NCBI GenBank assembly: GCA_964547415.1
Contig: CAZJNX010000116.1
Coordinates: 1-15,211 of the forward strand
DNA: 15,211 nt
Source of the DNA: CAZJNX01 sp964547415
Lineage (GTDB): Bacteria > Pseudomonadota > Alphaproteobacteria > Rhizobiales > Amorphaceae
Direction: 5' to 3'
Shown here: positions 1-6,696 of the stretch, one piece after another
How the letters are laid out: each line of letters opens with the position of its first letter
How positions within the stretch are numbered: position 1 is the first letter of the stretch
Made by a program: the position numbers and the translations under genes
Notes under the pieces: generated by a model
Database searches by the model: none
Told to the model about the DNA's origin: nothing
The model's input: the letters and a program-made list of their open reading frames with translations, nothing else

Positions 1-290
1 GCAAGGCCGAGCCCGTCGGACCGGGCCGCCGACCCGACGGACACGCCGGCCGCCGCGCCGTCACGCATGAACTGGATCGAGGCCACGGAAGCCGGCGCCC
101 CCTGTCTGTCGGCGAGGTGGCAGTTTTGCGCGGGTCGGCGCGCGGGGTCGGCAAGGCCGAGCCCGTCGGACCGGGGCCGCCGACCCGACGGACACGCCAG
201 CCGCCGCGCCATCACCCATGAACCGGATCGAGGCCACGGAAGCCGGCGTCCCCTGTCTGTCGGCGAGGTGGCGATTTTGCGGCTGCGGCG
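1..290. repeat. Tandem repeat of about 150 bp, two copies plus a fragment
   Basis: Positions 1-150 and 151-290 are two copies of one unit. Both begin GCAAGGCCGAGCCCGTCGGA, both carry a stretch near ATGAACYGGATCGAGGCCAC (from 67 and 218), and both reach CTGTCTGTCGGCGAGGTGGC (near 102-121 and 253-272). They differ by scattered substitutions and a one-base indel. A shortened third copy seems to start near 291 and keeps the CTGTCGGCGAGGTGG part at about 302-316. A related stretch occurs inverted near 1940-1962, at the outer end of the second IS110 leader, so the unit is probably linked to that insertion sequence. Short reading frames cross it, but I see no sign of a real protein. Confidence 0.75.
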
Positions 291-296
291 GCAAGC

Positions 297-448
297 CCGT
301 CCCTGTCGGCGAGGTGGTCGGTTGGCGTTGCGGAAGGGTGCCCGTCCCCCCGAGGGTCCGCAGCCCGTCAGGGAGCAAGGGTCCCATTGCGCGTCGCTTC
401 TCAACCCTGAACAGTTGCTCGAGACAGTCGATCCCGCACGACATGGAC
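297..448 (+). other. Non-coding leader of IS110 remnant 1 (possible bridge-RNA region)
   Basis: About 150 bp directly upstream of the first broken recombinase frame matches, in inverted orientation, the DNA upstream of the second one (1808-1962). The inner 58 bases (391-448, paired with 1808-1865) differ at only three positions, so they are better conserved than the neighbouring coding remnants. The block holds GGGAGCAAGGGT near 371-382 and ends at ACATGGAC. In IS110-group elements the DNA between the left end and the recombinase gene encodes the bridge RNA that pairs with target and donor DNA. Size and place fit that role, but calling it a bridge-RNA relic is my inference. The short hairpin predicted in copy 2 has one broken pair here. 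Confidence 0.5.
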
Positions 449-469
449 AGGCCCCTCGCCACCACGCAC

Positions 470-1205
470 CGTCGTCGGCTGCGACCGCGCCCGCGCCTTC
501 CGCGACCTTGATGCCCTCCCGGCCGGCCGTCCGGGGCGGGTCGACAACGCCGGCGCTGCCGTCGCCGCCCGGGCCGGACCGCTGGCGCCGGACACCCTCG
601 TCGTCCTCGAGGCCACCAGCGGATGCGATCGCCCGCTGACGGCCGCCCTCGCCGCCAGCGGGGTCGTCTTCGCCCGCGTCGACCCGCGGCAGGCCCGCCC
701 ATTCGCCCGCCATCGCGTCCTCGCGAAGACACGCCGCACCCTCGCCCGTGTCCGCGCCGAGATGGGCACGCGCCTCTGCCTGCCGGTCACGACGCCAAAA
801 AGTCCGGCCCGGGCCCGCCTCGGCGACCTGCTCCGCCGCCGTCGCCAGCTCAACGGCATAGGAGAGGCCGACGGAACCCGTCGCCACGGCGGCGGCAAGG
901 ACGAGATCGCCGCCGACATCGAGGCCCCGACCGTCCCCCTTCACCCGCCGCTTCGCGGCCGCCGACCGCGATCGCCGACGTCCGCGCCGAGGACCGCGAC
1001 CTTGCGCGCAGGAGCGGCCGCTCCCGGCCGCGGTGTCGGCCCCCGCGTCCTCGCCGCCGGTCTCGGCGAACCGGCCGCGCCCGGCACGCTCCCCCGCGGA
1101 CGGATCGCCGCCCTCGCTCGCGAGGCACGGGAAAGGCAACCGCTGCGCGGCGCCCGCCGCACCGGGGGTGGAAGGTGCAAGGTCCGCGCGGCGCTCGCCG
1201 GGAAG
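470..1205 (+). pseudogene. IS110-family DEDD recombinase, degenerate and 3'-truncated (remnant 1)
   Basis: Read in the frame of 591-593, the DNA encodes an IS110-type recombinase without internal stops. It shows VVGCD near 471-485 (first catalytic Asp), LVVLEATSGCD at about 597-629 (catalytic Glu), then DPRQARPF, LAKT and RAEMG. The C-terminal Transposase_20 part begins with GVGPRVLAAG near 1032 and is followed by GTLPRGRIAALA and TGGGRCKVRAALAG, ending near 1205. IS110 enzymes transpose by a DEDD active site guided by a bridge RNA. Here the usual K-T-D-x-x-D-A motif reads KTRRTLA, so the last two catalytic Asp residues are lost. No plausible start codon precedes VVGCD in frame, and the C-terminal end with the conserved Ser is missing. 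It is a dead relic joined tail to tail to the inverted copy that follows. Confidence 0.7.
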
Positions 1206-1785
1206 GGTTGCGAGGACCGTCGGGCCGATGCCCGGCACGGCGCCCGACAGGCGGGCCTGCGGGGAGAGCGTTCGGTCTTCCTCGATGAGCCGGGCGATGG
1301 CGCGATCGGGCGCGGCGACCTGGCGGGTGATGAGGCCGATCGTCGCCTCGGTCCGGCCGCGTCGATGACCGGGGGCTCGCGCGGATGGGCCCGGTGCTCG
1401 ACCTTCCGCTCACCGTCCCGGGCCGCCCGGCCCGGAGCCGGCCGTCCGGTTTCCTCAGGCGACGCAGGCAGCCGGTCGAGATCCGGAAGGCCGGGACGAC
1501 CCGCAGCCACGACGCACGGTCCCGGCGAGGAGGCCGGTGGCTCTGGCGAACGCGCGCGCCTGGCGCGGATCGGTCAGCGGCAAGGCGGGGCCGCGCCCGG
1601 CGAGGGCGCCGTTCGGGGGACCGTCGCAGCCGCTTGTCGCCTCGAACACGACGAGGCCGTCCGCCTCGTGGGACGCGACCTGGGCGGCGATCGCGTCCGG
1701 TTCGTCCGGCATCGGCGCGGCGACGGCGCGCGGCAGGCCGTGGAGGCCGGGGACGGCACGCGAGAGGTCGCAGCCGCCGACGGTG
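1206..1785 (-). pseudogene. IS110-family DEDD recombinase, frameshifted and truncated (remnant 2)
   Basis: On the minus strand this mirrors remnant 1. Reading inward from about 1782 it shows GGCD, ADGLVVFEATSGCD (near 1635-1680), DPRQARAFARATGLLAG, then in-frame stops at 1455-1457 and 1410-1412. A second frame carries VEHRAHPREPPVIDA, and the first frame resumes with IGLITRQVAAPDRAIA, EEDRTLSPQARL and VPGIGPTVLATLPG, ending near 1205. At least two frameshifts are needed to read it as one protein. The K-T-D-x-x-D-A active-site segment is destroyed, as in remnant 1, but by different changes. The two copies meet within a few bases of 1205, both lacking their 3' ends, so the junction probably arose by deletion or recombination between inverted copies. 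Confidence 0.68.
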
Positions 1786-1807
1786 CGTGGCTCGGGTCGA
1801 GCGTCCC

Positions 1808-1962
1808 GTCCATGTCGTGCGGGATCGACTGTCCCGAGCAACTGTTCCGGGTCGAGAAGCGACGCGGAAGGGTTACCCTTGCTCCCACACGGGCCGGGGC
1901 CCCTCGGGGGAAAGGCTCCCTTCCGCGCTTTCCGAACCTGCCACCGCGCCGACAGACACGGG
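1808..1962 (-). other. Non-coding leader of IS110 remnant 2 (possible bridge-RNA region)
   Basis: This is the inverted counterpart of 297-448. Positions 1808-1865 match 391-448 at 55 of 58 bases, and similarity continues outward through GGGAGCAAGGGT and a CCCCGAGGG block to the CTGTCGGCG stretch near 1960. On the minus strand it can form CGGGA-CAGTCGA-TCCCG; an alternative pairing of GTCG with CGAC overlaps it. In both copies the ATG in CATGGAC is out of frame with the recombinase by the same offset, so the block is more likely untranslated leader than the start of the gene. Confidence 0.5.
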
Positions 1963-2082
1963 GGGGCCGTCCATCGCGCCGCGGGAGGCGAGACCTCCAT
2001 CCCTCATCGCTCCCGGGAACGCCCGCACTACCGAAAGGGCCATGGTCCCGCCGGCGTGCATCGCCACGGTTCCGCGCAGCCA

Positions 2083-2937
2083 TCACCGCGGCGGCGCGGC
2101 CGCGCGCTCTGGCGACCCGCTCTCGAAGTCGAGCCGCTCCAGGCGGGCGCCGCGGGCCTTGAGGCGTGCCGACAGGGCGCCGAGGGAAGCGAGCTCGCCC
2201 GCCGCCGCGGACAGGCGCGCCGACAGGGCCTCGGACGCATCGGCGAGCGCCGCCGCCTCGTCGGCCGCGGCATCGACCTCGGCACGCACCTGACGCGCCG
2301 CCTCCGCCACCTTCACGTCGCGCAGGAGGACGCCGACGAGCAGGACGGCGAGCGCCATCAACGTGGGCGAGACGATCACCACCCGCGCCCGGTGTGCGCG
2401 CTCCACGAGGTCCGGAAAGGTCTCGTGGATCGTCGCGAACACGCCCTCGGCGGGCACGAACAGGAGCGCGACGGGCAGCGTCTCGCCCGGCACCAGGTAG
2501 GTCTCGGCGACGGCGCGCACGTGGCGGGAGACGTCGCGCCGCATCTGCTGTTCGGCCTCCCGGACCGCCCGCCCCTCGCCCGCCGCCCGCGCCGCCTCGA
2601 GTTGCCGCCAGCCCTCCAGGGGAAACTTGGCGTCCACGACCAGCCCCGGCCCGCCGCCGGGCAGTCGGATCAGGCAGTCGGGCCGCGCCCCGCTCGCAAG
2701 GCGCGGCTGGAAACGATAGGCGCCCCGCGGCAGACCGTCCCGGACGATCGCCTCCATCCGCGCCTCGCCGAAGGCGCCCCGCACCTGCTTGTCGGAGAAG
2801 ACCCGCTCGATCGCCCCCACCTTCTCCACGAGGCGGGCGAGCGCGTCGGCCACGGCCCCGTCCCCCGCCCGCTCGCCGGCGCCGCGTGCGCGGGCGAGCG
2901 CGACCAGCGTCACCACCGCCACGACCGCCGCGAGCAC
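2083..2937 (-). CDS. rmuC: DNA recombination protein RmuC
   Basis: RmuC-family protein with a PD-(D/E)XK-like nuclease core, linked in E. coli to limiting inversions and rearrangements at repeats. From the GTG at 2937 it has 284 residues: a hydrophobic N-terminal helix (1-16), a short helical linker, then the core with FSDKQVRGAFGE (47-58), GARPDCLIRLPGG (83-95), LVVDAKFPLEGW (99-110) and ALLFVPAEGVFA (157-168). A helical Ala-rich tail (210-270) could be coiled coil. It is shorter than many family members because the N-terminal coiled coil is nearly absent. The start is uncertain. The GTG at 2937 lies inside the hydrophobic helix and has no good ribosome site. An in-frame ATC at 2989-2991 follows GAGGGAGG at ideal spacing and would give 302 residues with a complete membrane helix. 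No ATG, GTG or TTG lies in frame upstream. The gene ends close to the IS110 debris and is divergent from def. Confidence 0.9.
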   Translation of the reverse strand: MLAAVVAVVTLVALARARGAGERAGDGAVADALARLVEKVGAIERVFSDKQVRGAFGEARMEAIVRDGLPRGAYRFQPRLASGARPDCLIRLPGGGPGLVVDAKFPLEGWRQLEAARAAGEGRAVREAEQQMRRDVSRHVRAVAETYLVPGETLPVALLFVPAEGVFATIHETFPDLVERAHRARVVIVSPTLMALAVLLVGVLLRDVKVAEAARQVRAEVDAAADEAAALADASEALSARLSAAAGELASLGALSARLKARGARLERLDFESGSPERAAAPPR

Positions 2938-3096
2938 GAGGAACTCGGCGAGCGGGGTGGGAACGGCGCCCGTGGCCAGCGCGTCGCGGATGGGTGCCTC
3001 CCTCGCGGGGTCGCGATTCGTTCTTCTTTCCTCGCCGGCGGGGAACGCCGCCGCAAGCCCCGCGCCAGCCTCAGGGTTAATGCCCCGTCCGGGCCG

Positions 3097-3125
3097 TTGA
3101 CCGCGCCGGTCGCGCTCCGTATCTC
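3097..3125 (+). promoter_or_regulatory. Candidate sigma-70-type promoter of def, leaderless
   Basis: TTGACC at 3097-3102 and TATCTC at 3120-3125 are separated by 17 bases, the ideal spacing for a housekeeping promoter. Transcription would then begin around 3131-3133, at or next to the def ATG (3132). No Shine-Dalgarno-like sequence precedes that ATG, which fits a leaderless mRNA. The -10 element matches only at its first three bases, so this is a moderate prediction. Confidence 0.4.
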
Positions 3126-3131
3126 GTCCCC

Positions 3132-3656
3132 ATGTCGAAGCGTGACATCCTCATCCTCCCCGATCCCCTCCTGCGCAAGGTGGCCGAGCCCGTCGCCGCC
3201 GTGGACGAAGCGTTGCGCACCCTCGCCGAGGACATGCTGGAGACCATGTACGCCGCTCCCGGCGTCGGCCTCGCCGCGCCCCAGGTGGGCGTCCTGCAGC
3301 GCGTCGTGGTGTGCGACTGTGCCGGCGAGGGGGAGGAGCCGCAGCCCATGGCCCTCGTGAACCCGGAGGTCCTGTGGACTTCGGACGAGCGCAAGGTCCA
3401 ACAGGAGGGCTGCCTGTCGATCCCGGAGTACATGGAGGACGTGGAGCGCGCCGCCCGCGTGCGCGTCGGCTACCTCGACCTCGAGGGGCAGCGTCGGGAG
3501 GTGGAGGCGGACGGCCTTCTGGCGGTGTGCCTGCAACACGAGATCGACCACCTGAACGGCGTCCTCTTCATCGATTACCTGTCGCGCCTCAAGCGCGAGC
3601 GCGTGACGAAGCGCTTCGCCAAGCAGGCCCGCCAGCGCGGCGAGACCGCGGCCTGA
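3132..3656 (+). CDS. def: Peptide deformylase
   Basis: Cytoplasmic metalloenzyme that removes the N-formyl group from the initiator methionine of new proteins. All three family motifs are present in the 174 residues: GVGLAAPQVG (44-53), EGCLSIP (92-98, with metal ligand Cys94) and QHEIDHLNG (135-143, with ligands His136 and His140 and catalytic Glu137). Length and motif spacing are normal for a type 1 bacterial deformylase. The ATG at 3132 gives the expected start (MSKRDILILPDPLL). It is divergent from rmuC with 194 bp between them. In most alphaproteobacteria def is followed by fmt, methionyl-tRNA formyltransferase; here nothing resembling fmt follows and the next 2.4 kb has no intact gene. 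Def itself looks intact and functional. Confidence 0.97.
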   Translation: MSKRDILILPDPLLRKVAEPVAAVDEALRTLAEDMLETMYAAPGVGLAAPQVGVLQRVVVCDCAGEGEEPQPMALVNPEVLWTSDERKVQQEGCLSIPEYMEDVERAARVRVGYLDLEGQRREVEADGLLAVCLQHEIDHLNGVLFIDYLSRLKRERVTKRFAKQARQRGETAA

Positions 3657-3660
3657 ACCC

Positions 3661-3683
3661 GGTGGCGGGCGGGCACCGCCACC
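3661..3683 (+). terminator. Hairpin just after def
   Basis: GGTGGCGG (3661-3668) pairs perfectly with CCGCCACC (3676-3683) around the loop GCGGGCA, four bases after the def stop codon. No T-run follows, so it is either a weak terminator or a 3'-end stabilising hairpin. Its position suggests that transcription of def ends here, without a downstream partner. Confidence 0.4.
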
Positions 3684-4086
3684 CTGTGCGGCGACGCTCC
3701 GCGATCCGGGCAGGGGCGACGGCTTCGATCCGTGGGCAATCCCTCCGCTCGATGGGCGTCCGCAAGGTGGTGCCCCGCCGGGGGTGCGTTCCCGCGGTGC
3801 CGCCGGTGCCTGTGCCGCCGCCGCATCTTCTGCGTCCGGTCGTGCGCTGAGCGGCGGGGGCGTCGCGATCTCGCCCCGACGGATCCCGCCGGCCACGCCT
3901 TCGTCACGTCCGACCGGCAAGGGGCGCCGGCCCCGCCGCCCGGCCACCGGTTCCGCGGAGCCCCTGCCGACGGCAGCCACGCCGAACGTCGGCCGGACGC
4001 CGGGCCCCGCGCTGCCGGGCGCCGCGCTGCCGGGTCGATCCGGGACCGGTGCTTGCGCAGGCCGGCCCGGTGCGCCTGCCCTGAAC
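3684..4086. other. Gene-free stretch after def
   Basis: I see no coding region here. Open frames exist on both strands only because stop codons are rare in DNA this rich in GC, and none gives a recognisable protein. One minus-strand stretch near 3895-3930 reads SDVTKAW, faintly like the GCDVAKAW start of IS110 recombinases, but it is too short to call. The stretch probably belongs to the decayed zone that follows def. Confidence 0.4.
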
Positions 4087-4263
4087 TCAAGTCAGGCGCA
4101 CCGGGGACCGGGCCGGCCGTCGCGCGCCGTTGGCCGCACCGGTCCGCGCCTCGACCTCGGCGTCCATGATCCGCTCCGCCGCGAAGGCCGGCATCTCGCG
4201 CACACGATTGCCGTCCGCCTGCTTCTTGACCAGCTCGATCGGCGCCATCCTCTGTTCGGTCAT
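4087..4263 (-). pseudogene. IS256-family transposase, N-terminal stub
   Basis: From the ATG at 4263 the minus strand encodes MTEQRMAPIELVKKQADG, then VREMPAFAAERIMDAEVEA and RTGAANGARRPARSP, ending at a TGA (4087-4089) after 58 residues. This matches the beginning of IS256-family (Transposase_mut) transposases, with the M-x-A-E-V-E segment followed by G-A-x-x-G-A-R-S-P. A full enzyme has about 400 residues with a DDE catalytic triad; everything after the first tenth or so is missing, so no activity is possible. The frame stays open upstream to an ATG at 4338, but that extension looks like the left end of the element. Recognition is by pattern memory, without a search. Confidence 0.6.
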
Positions 4264-4420
4264 CGCCGTCGCCGTTTCAGGTTCAAGGTCCTGCAACCCG
4301 AACCTTCTGCGAAGATCGGCGATGGCTGCCAGCCTCACCCACGGCCGCGCGCTGCGCTACGCCGGAAGCTCCGCGCGCGGCCCCCTACCCCACCGCCAGG
4401 GACACTGCCTCGGGGGTCGG

Positions 4421-5255
4421 CCGGCCGTCGCGCGCCCCCCGCGAGCCTCCTCCACCACCGGCGATGCCTTCGAGCCCTGCCCCGGCCGCACGGCAAGGGA
4501 CGAACGGGCCGTCGCCCGGGACGCCGGGCGGCGCGCGGCAGAGCGTTGCCGGCCGCCTCGTGCGCAGGCCACACACGGCATCGCATCCGGCGCACCGGCC
4601 TGACCGGCCGTCGCGCGCCCCCCGAGACCCTCCTCGACCACCGGCGATGCCTTCGCGCCCCTGCCTCCGTCGCACGGCGAAAACGGACCGGCCCTTCGCG
4701 TGGACACCGAGCACCGGGCGGCGGAGCATTNNNNNNNNNNNNNNNNNNNNNNNNNNNNNNNNNNNNNNNNNNNNNNNNNNNNNNNNNNNNNNNNNNNNNN
4801 NNNNNNNNNNNNNNNNNNNNNNNNNNNNNNGCCGGCCGGCTCGTGCGAAGACCGAACCCGGCGTGGCGGCGGGCGCATCGCAGCCCGGCCGGCCGTCGCG
4901 CGCCCCCAGGCGAGCGTCGCCGAGGACCGTCGATGGCTGCGGGCCCCGCTCCGGTCGCACGCAAGGAGGGAACGGCCCTTGGTCCGGACGCCGGGCAGCG
5001 CGCGGCGGAGCCGGGCGCGGCCGCCTCGTGCGCAGGCCACAAACGGCATCGCATCCGGCGCATCGGGCCTGACCGGCCGTCGCGCGTCCCCCTGCGAGCC
5101 TCCTCGTGCACCGGCGATGCCTTCGCGCCCCTGCCTCCGTCGCACGGCGAAGACGGACCGGCCCTTCGCGTGGACACCGAGCACCGGGCGGCGGAGCATT
5201 GCCGGCCGGCTCGTGCGAAGACCGAACCCGGCGTGGCGGCGGGCGCATCGCAGCC
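4421..5255. repeat. Tandem array of about 184-bp units, alternating two types
   Basis: Four units begin with CCGGCCGTCGCGCG at 4421, 4604, 4889 and 5073. Spacings are 183, 285 (185 without the 100 Ns) and 184 bases. Units 1 and 3 share GCCGCCTCGTGCGCAGGCCA and the following GGCATCGCATCCGGCGCA. Units 2 and 4 share CACCGGCGATGCCTTCGCGC through GGCGGAGCATT with one difference in roughly 90 bases, then 55 identical bases from GCCGGCCGGCTCGTGCG. The order is therefore A-B-A'-B', a higher-order repeat of about 368 bp. A unit length near 184 is not a multiple of three, so the reading frame shifts from unit to unit and coding is unlikely. A lone CCGGCCGTCGCGCGCC at 4113 inside the IS256 stub may be related. 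Function is unknown. Confidence 0.8.
4731..4830. other. Assembly gap of 100 Ns inside the tandem array
   Basis: Exactly 100 Ns, a conventional placeholder length. The flanks end in GCGGAGCATT and resume with GCCGGCCGGC, the same bases that are contiguous in unit 4 at 5191-5210. The visible sequence on both sides therefore makes one complete unit with nothing missing, so the real gap may be empty or hold any number of extra units. Confidence 0.95.
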
Positions 5256-6098
5256 GCCTCCGCTCCGCCCGACCGGAACGGAACCGGCGGGGTCGGCCAC
5301 CACGCGATTTCGCCGGGCCGCGGCCGGAGGACCGGCGGCCGGAGAACCGGTGGCCGGCGCCCGAACGATACTGCCGGGCATCGACGCCATCATCGGGTGG
5401 CATGAAGGGCGATACGGCCGACGCGCCGACGTCGCCCCCCGGGCGCCGAGACTGAACCCATGGCCTCGTCGGCCGACTTTCCGCCCTCGATCGCGGACAA
5501 TGGCCGCCCACAATGGGGTGGAGCACGCGCCCGCGACCCGTGGAATGGGCGAGGAAACCCGCCTGCGCGAACATGACGGCCCTGCCGAGGACGCGGCGGG
5601 GGTGTCCGCACTCCCACGGATGAGGGCGAAGTCTCCGAGGGCACCGTCCGCGCCGAGGGATTGCCGCCTCACCCGCTGGCCCGGGCGCTCCCGCGCCGTG
5701 TACCGACGGAACGCCCTCGCGAGGTGGCCGCGTCGGGCGCCGACCGGGGGGCAGGTCCATCGGAGCCGACCGTCCCGGCGATCTCCGGCGCCGAAGCCAC
5801 TTCGCGACCCGCGCCGCCCTTCGGCGGGACGAGCAGGCTCCCCCGGATGCCGTATCGAGGCGGTCCGCCGGCCTGCGGGCCGGGCCGACGGCCCCTGCGC
5901 CGCGTCGACGGGGGCGAGGCGCCGGTCCCCACGCCGCCCGTCTGCACTGCTGGCCGGTATCGCCGGTACGGCCCGGTACCGGCGCGTCGCGGACCGGCAG
6001 GATCGCGGCCACGGCAAGAGGCCTGATCGCGCCGCAGCGCCCGCGCGCCCACGACCACCATCCAGCCCCGCCCGCCCCGGTTCCCGCGCGCCGGTCGT
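5256..6098. other. Gene-free stretch between the array and the dsbB-like gene
   Basis: About 840 bp with no gene I can support. Long open frames on both strands are a by-product of GC content. They are rich in Arg, Pro and Gly and lack any motif I know. A minus-strand stretch near 5490-5580 (FAQAGFLAHSTGRGR) is slightly more protein-like and could be a remnant, but I cannot name a family. No tRNA or clear hairpin terminator was seen. Confidence 0.4.
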
Positions 6099-6686
6099 TC
6101 AGCCGCCACGACCCTCCAGCCAGTCCATCAAGGCGTCGAAGCTGCGGTAATCGGTCGGATCGTCGGGGCAAAGACCGCCGCCGCACTCCGCAAGGGTCGC
6201 GACCCCGTTGCCGAGGACGACGAGAGCGAACAGCACGAGGGCGAGACGGGGCAGCAGGCCGCGCGCCGCACCCCGCCCCTCCTCGAAAGGGTCGGGCAGG
6301 AACTGGCGGGTCGACAGCAGCATGAGCGCCGTGCCCGCGACGACGAGACCGAACAGCACGAACGCCCAGCTGTAGAGGTGGAGGCCGAGGATGGCCGAGC
6401 CGTAGGCGCCCGTGCCCGGCACCACATGGAGCGCCACCTGGCGCAGGGCCACGGCCCCGCCGGCGACCGCGCCGAGGATCGTCAGCCCGTAGTGGGCCGG
6501 CCGGACCCCCGAGGTGAGGTTGAGGGCGAGCCCCATGCCCGCAAGCACGAAGCCCGCCCGCTGCAGGAGGCACAGCGGGCACGGCAGCTCGTTGAGCACG
6601 AACTGCTCCGCGAAGGCGACGAGGAGCACGGCCGTGAGGGCGAGAAGGCCGAGCGCGTTGAGCTGGCGGGCGAGATCGGTCGACAT
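6099..6686 (-). CDS. DsbB-family disulfide bond formation protein, five-helix type
   Basis: Inner-membrane quinone-linked oxidase that would keep a DsbA-type periplasmic thiol oxidase oxidised. The 195 residues show predicted helices near 11-30, 41-60, 66-88, 103-125 and 146-166. The first redox pair is in ELPCPLCLLQR (Cys36 and Cys39, with Arg43 matching the quinone-site Arg of E. coli DsbB). The second periplasmic loop (88-102, GTGAYGSAILGLHLYSWAF region) has no cysteine. A second pair sits after the extra fifth helix in ECGGGLCPDDP (Cys168 and Cys173), which the topology puts on the periplasmic side. I recall this arrangement from other proteobacterial proteins annotated as DsbB. The start follows a DUF5993-like gene by 10 bp, so the two are probably co-transcribed. 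No dsbA is in view. Confidence 0.88.
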   Translation of the reverse strand: MSTDLARQLNALGLLALTAVLLVAFAEQFVLNELPCPLCLLQRAGFVLAGMGLALNLTSGVRPAHYGLTILGAVAGGAVALRQVALHVVPGTGAYGSAILGLHLYSWAFVLFGLVVAGTALMLLSTRQFLPDPFEEGRGAARGLLPRLALVLFALVVLGNGVATLAECGGGLCPDDPTDYRSFDALMDWLEGRGG

Positions 6687-6696
6687 CGCCGGGCGG

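Noticed and set aside
762..2162. A 466-codon plus-strand frame
   Set aside because: Its first 150 codons are the tail of the IS110 remnant, and the rest runs antisense through the second remnant. It is not one gene.
3895..3930. A possible third IS110 fragment (SDVTKAW on the minus strand)
   Set aside because: Only about seven residues resemble the family start and nothing downstream supports it.
4421..5255. A CRISPR array or protein-repeat region
   Set aside because: Units are too long and nearly contiguous without unique spacers, and their length is not a multiple of three.
4335..6582. Very long minus-strand open frames of 560 and 741 codons across the repeat array and flanks
   Set aside because: They cross the N gap, run through repeats whose length shifts the frame, consist mostly of Arg, Gly, Pro and Ala, and show no domain. 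They are stop-poor frames in GC-rich DNA.
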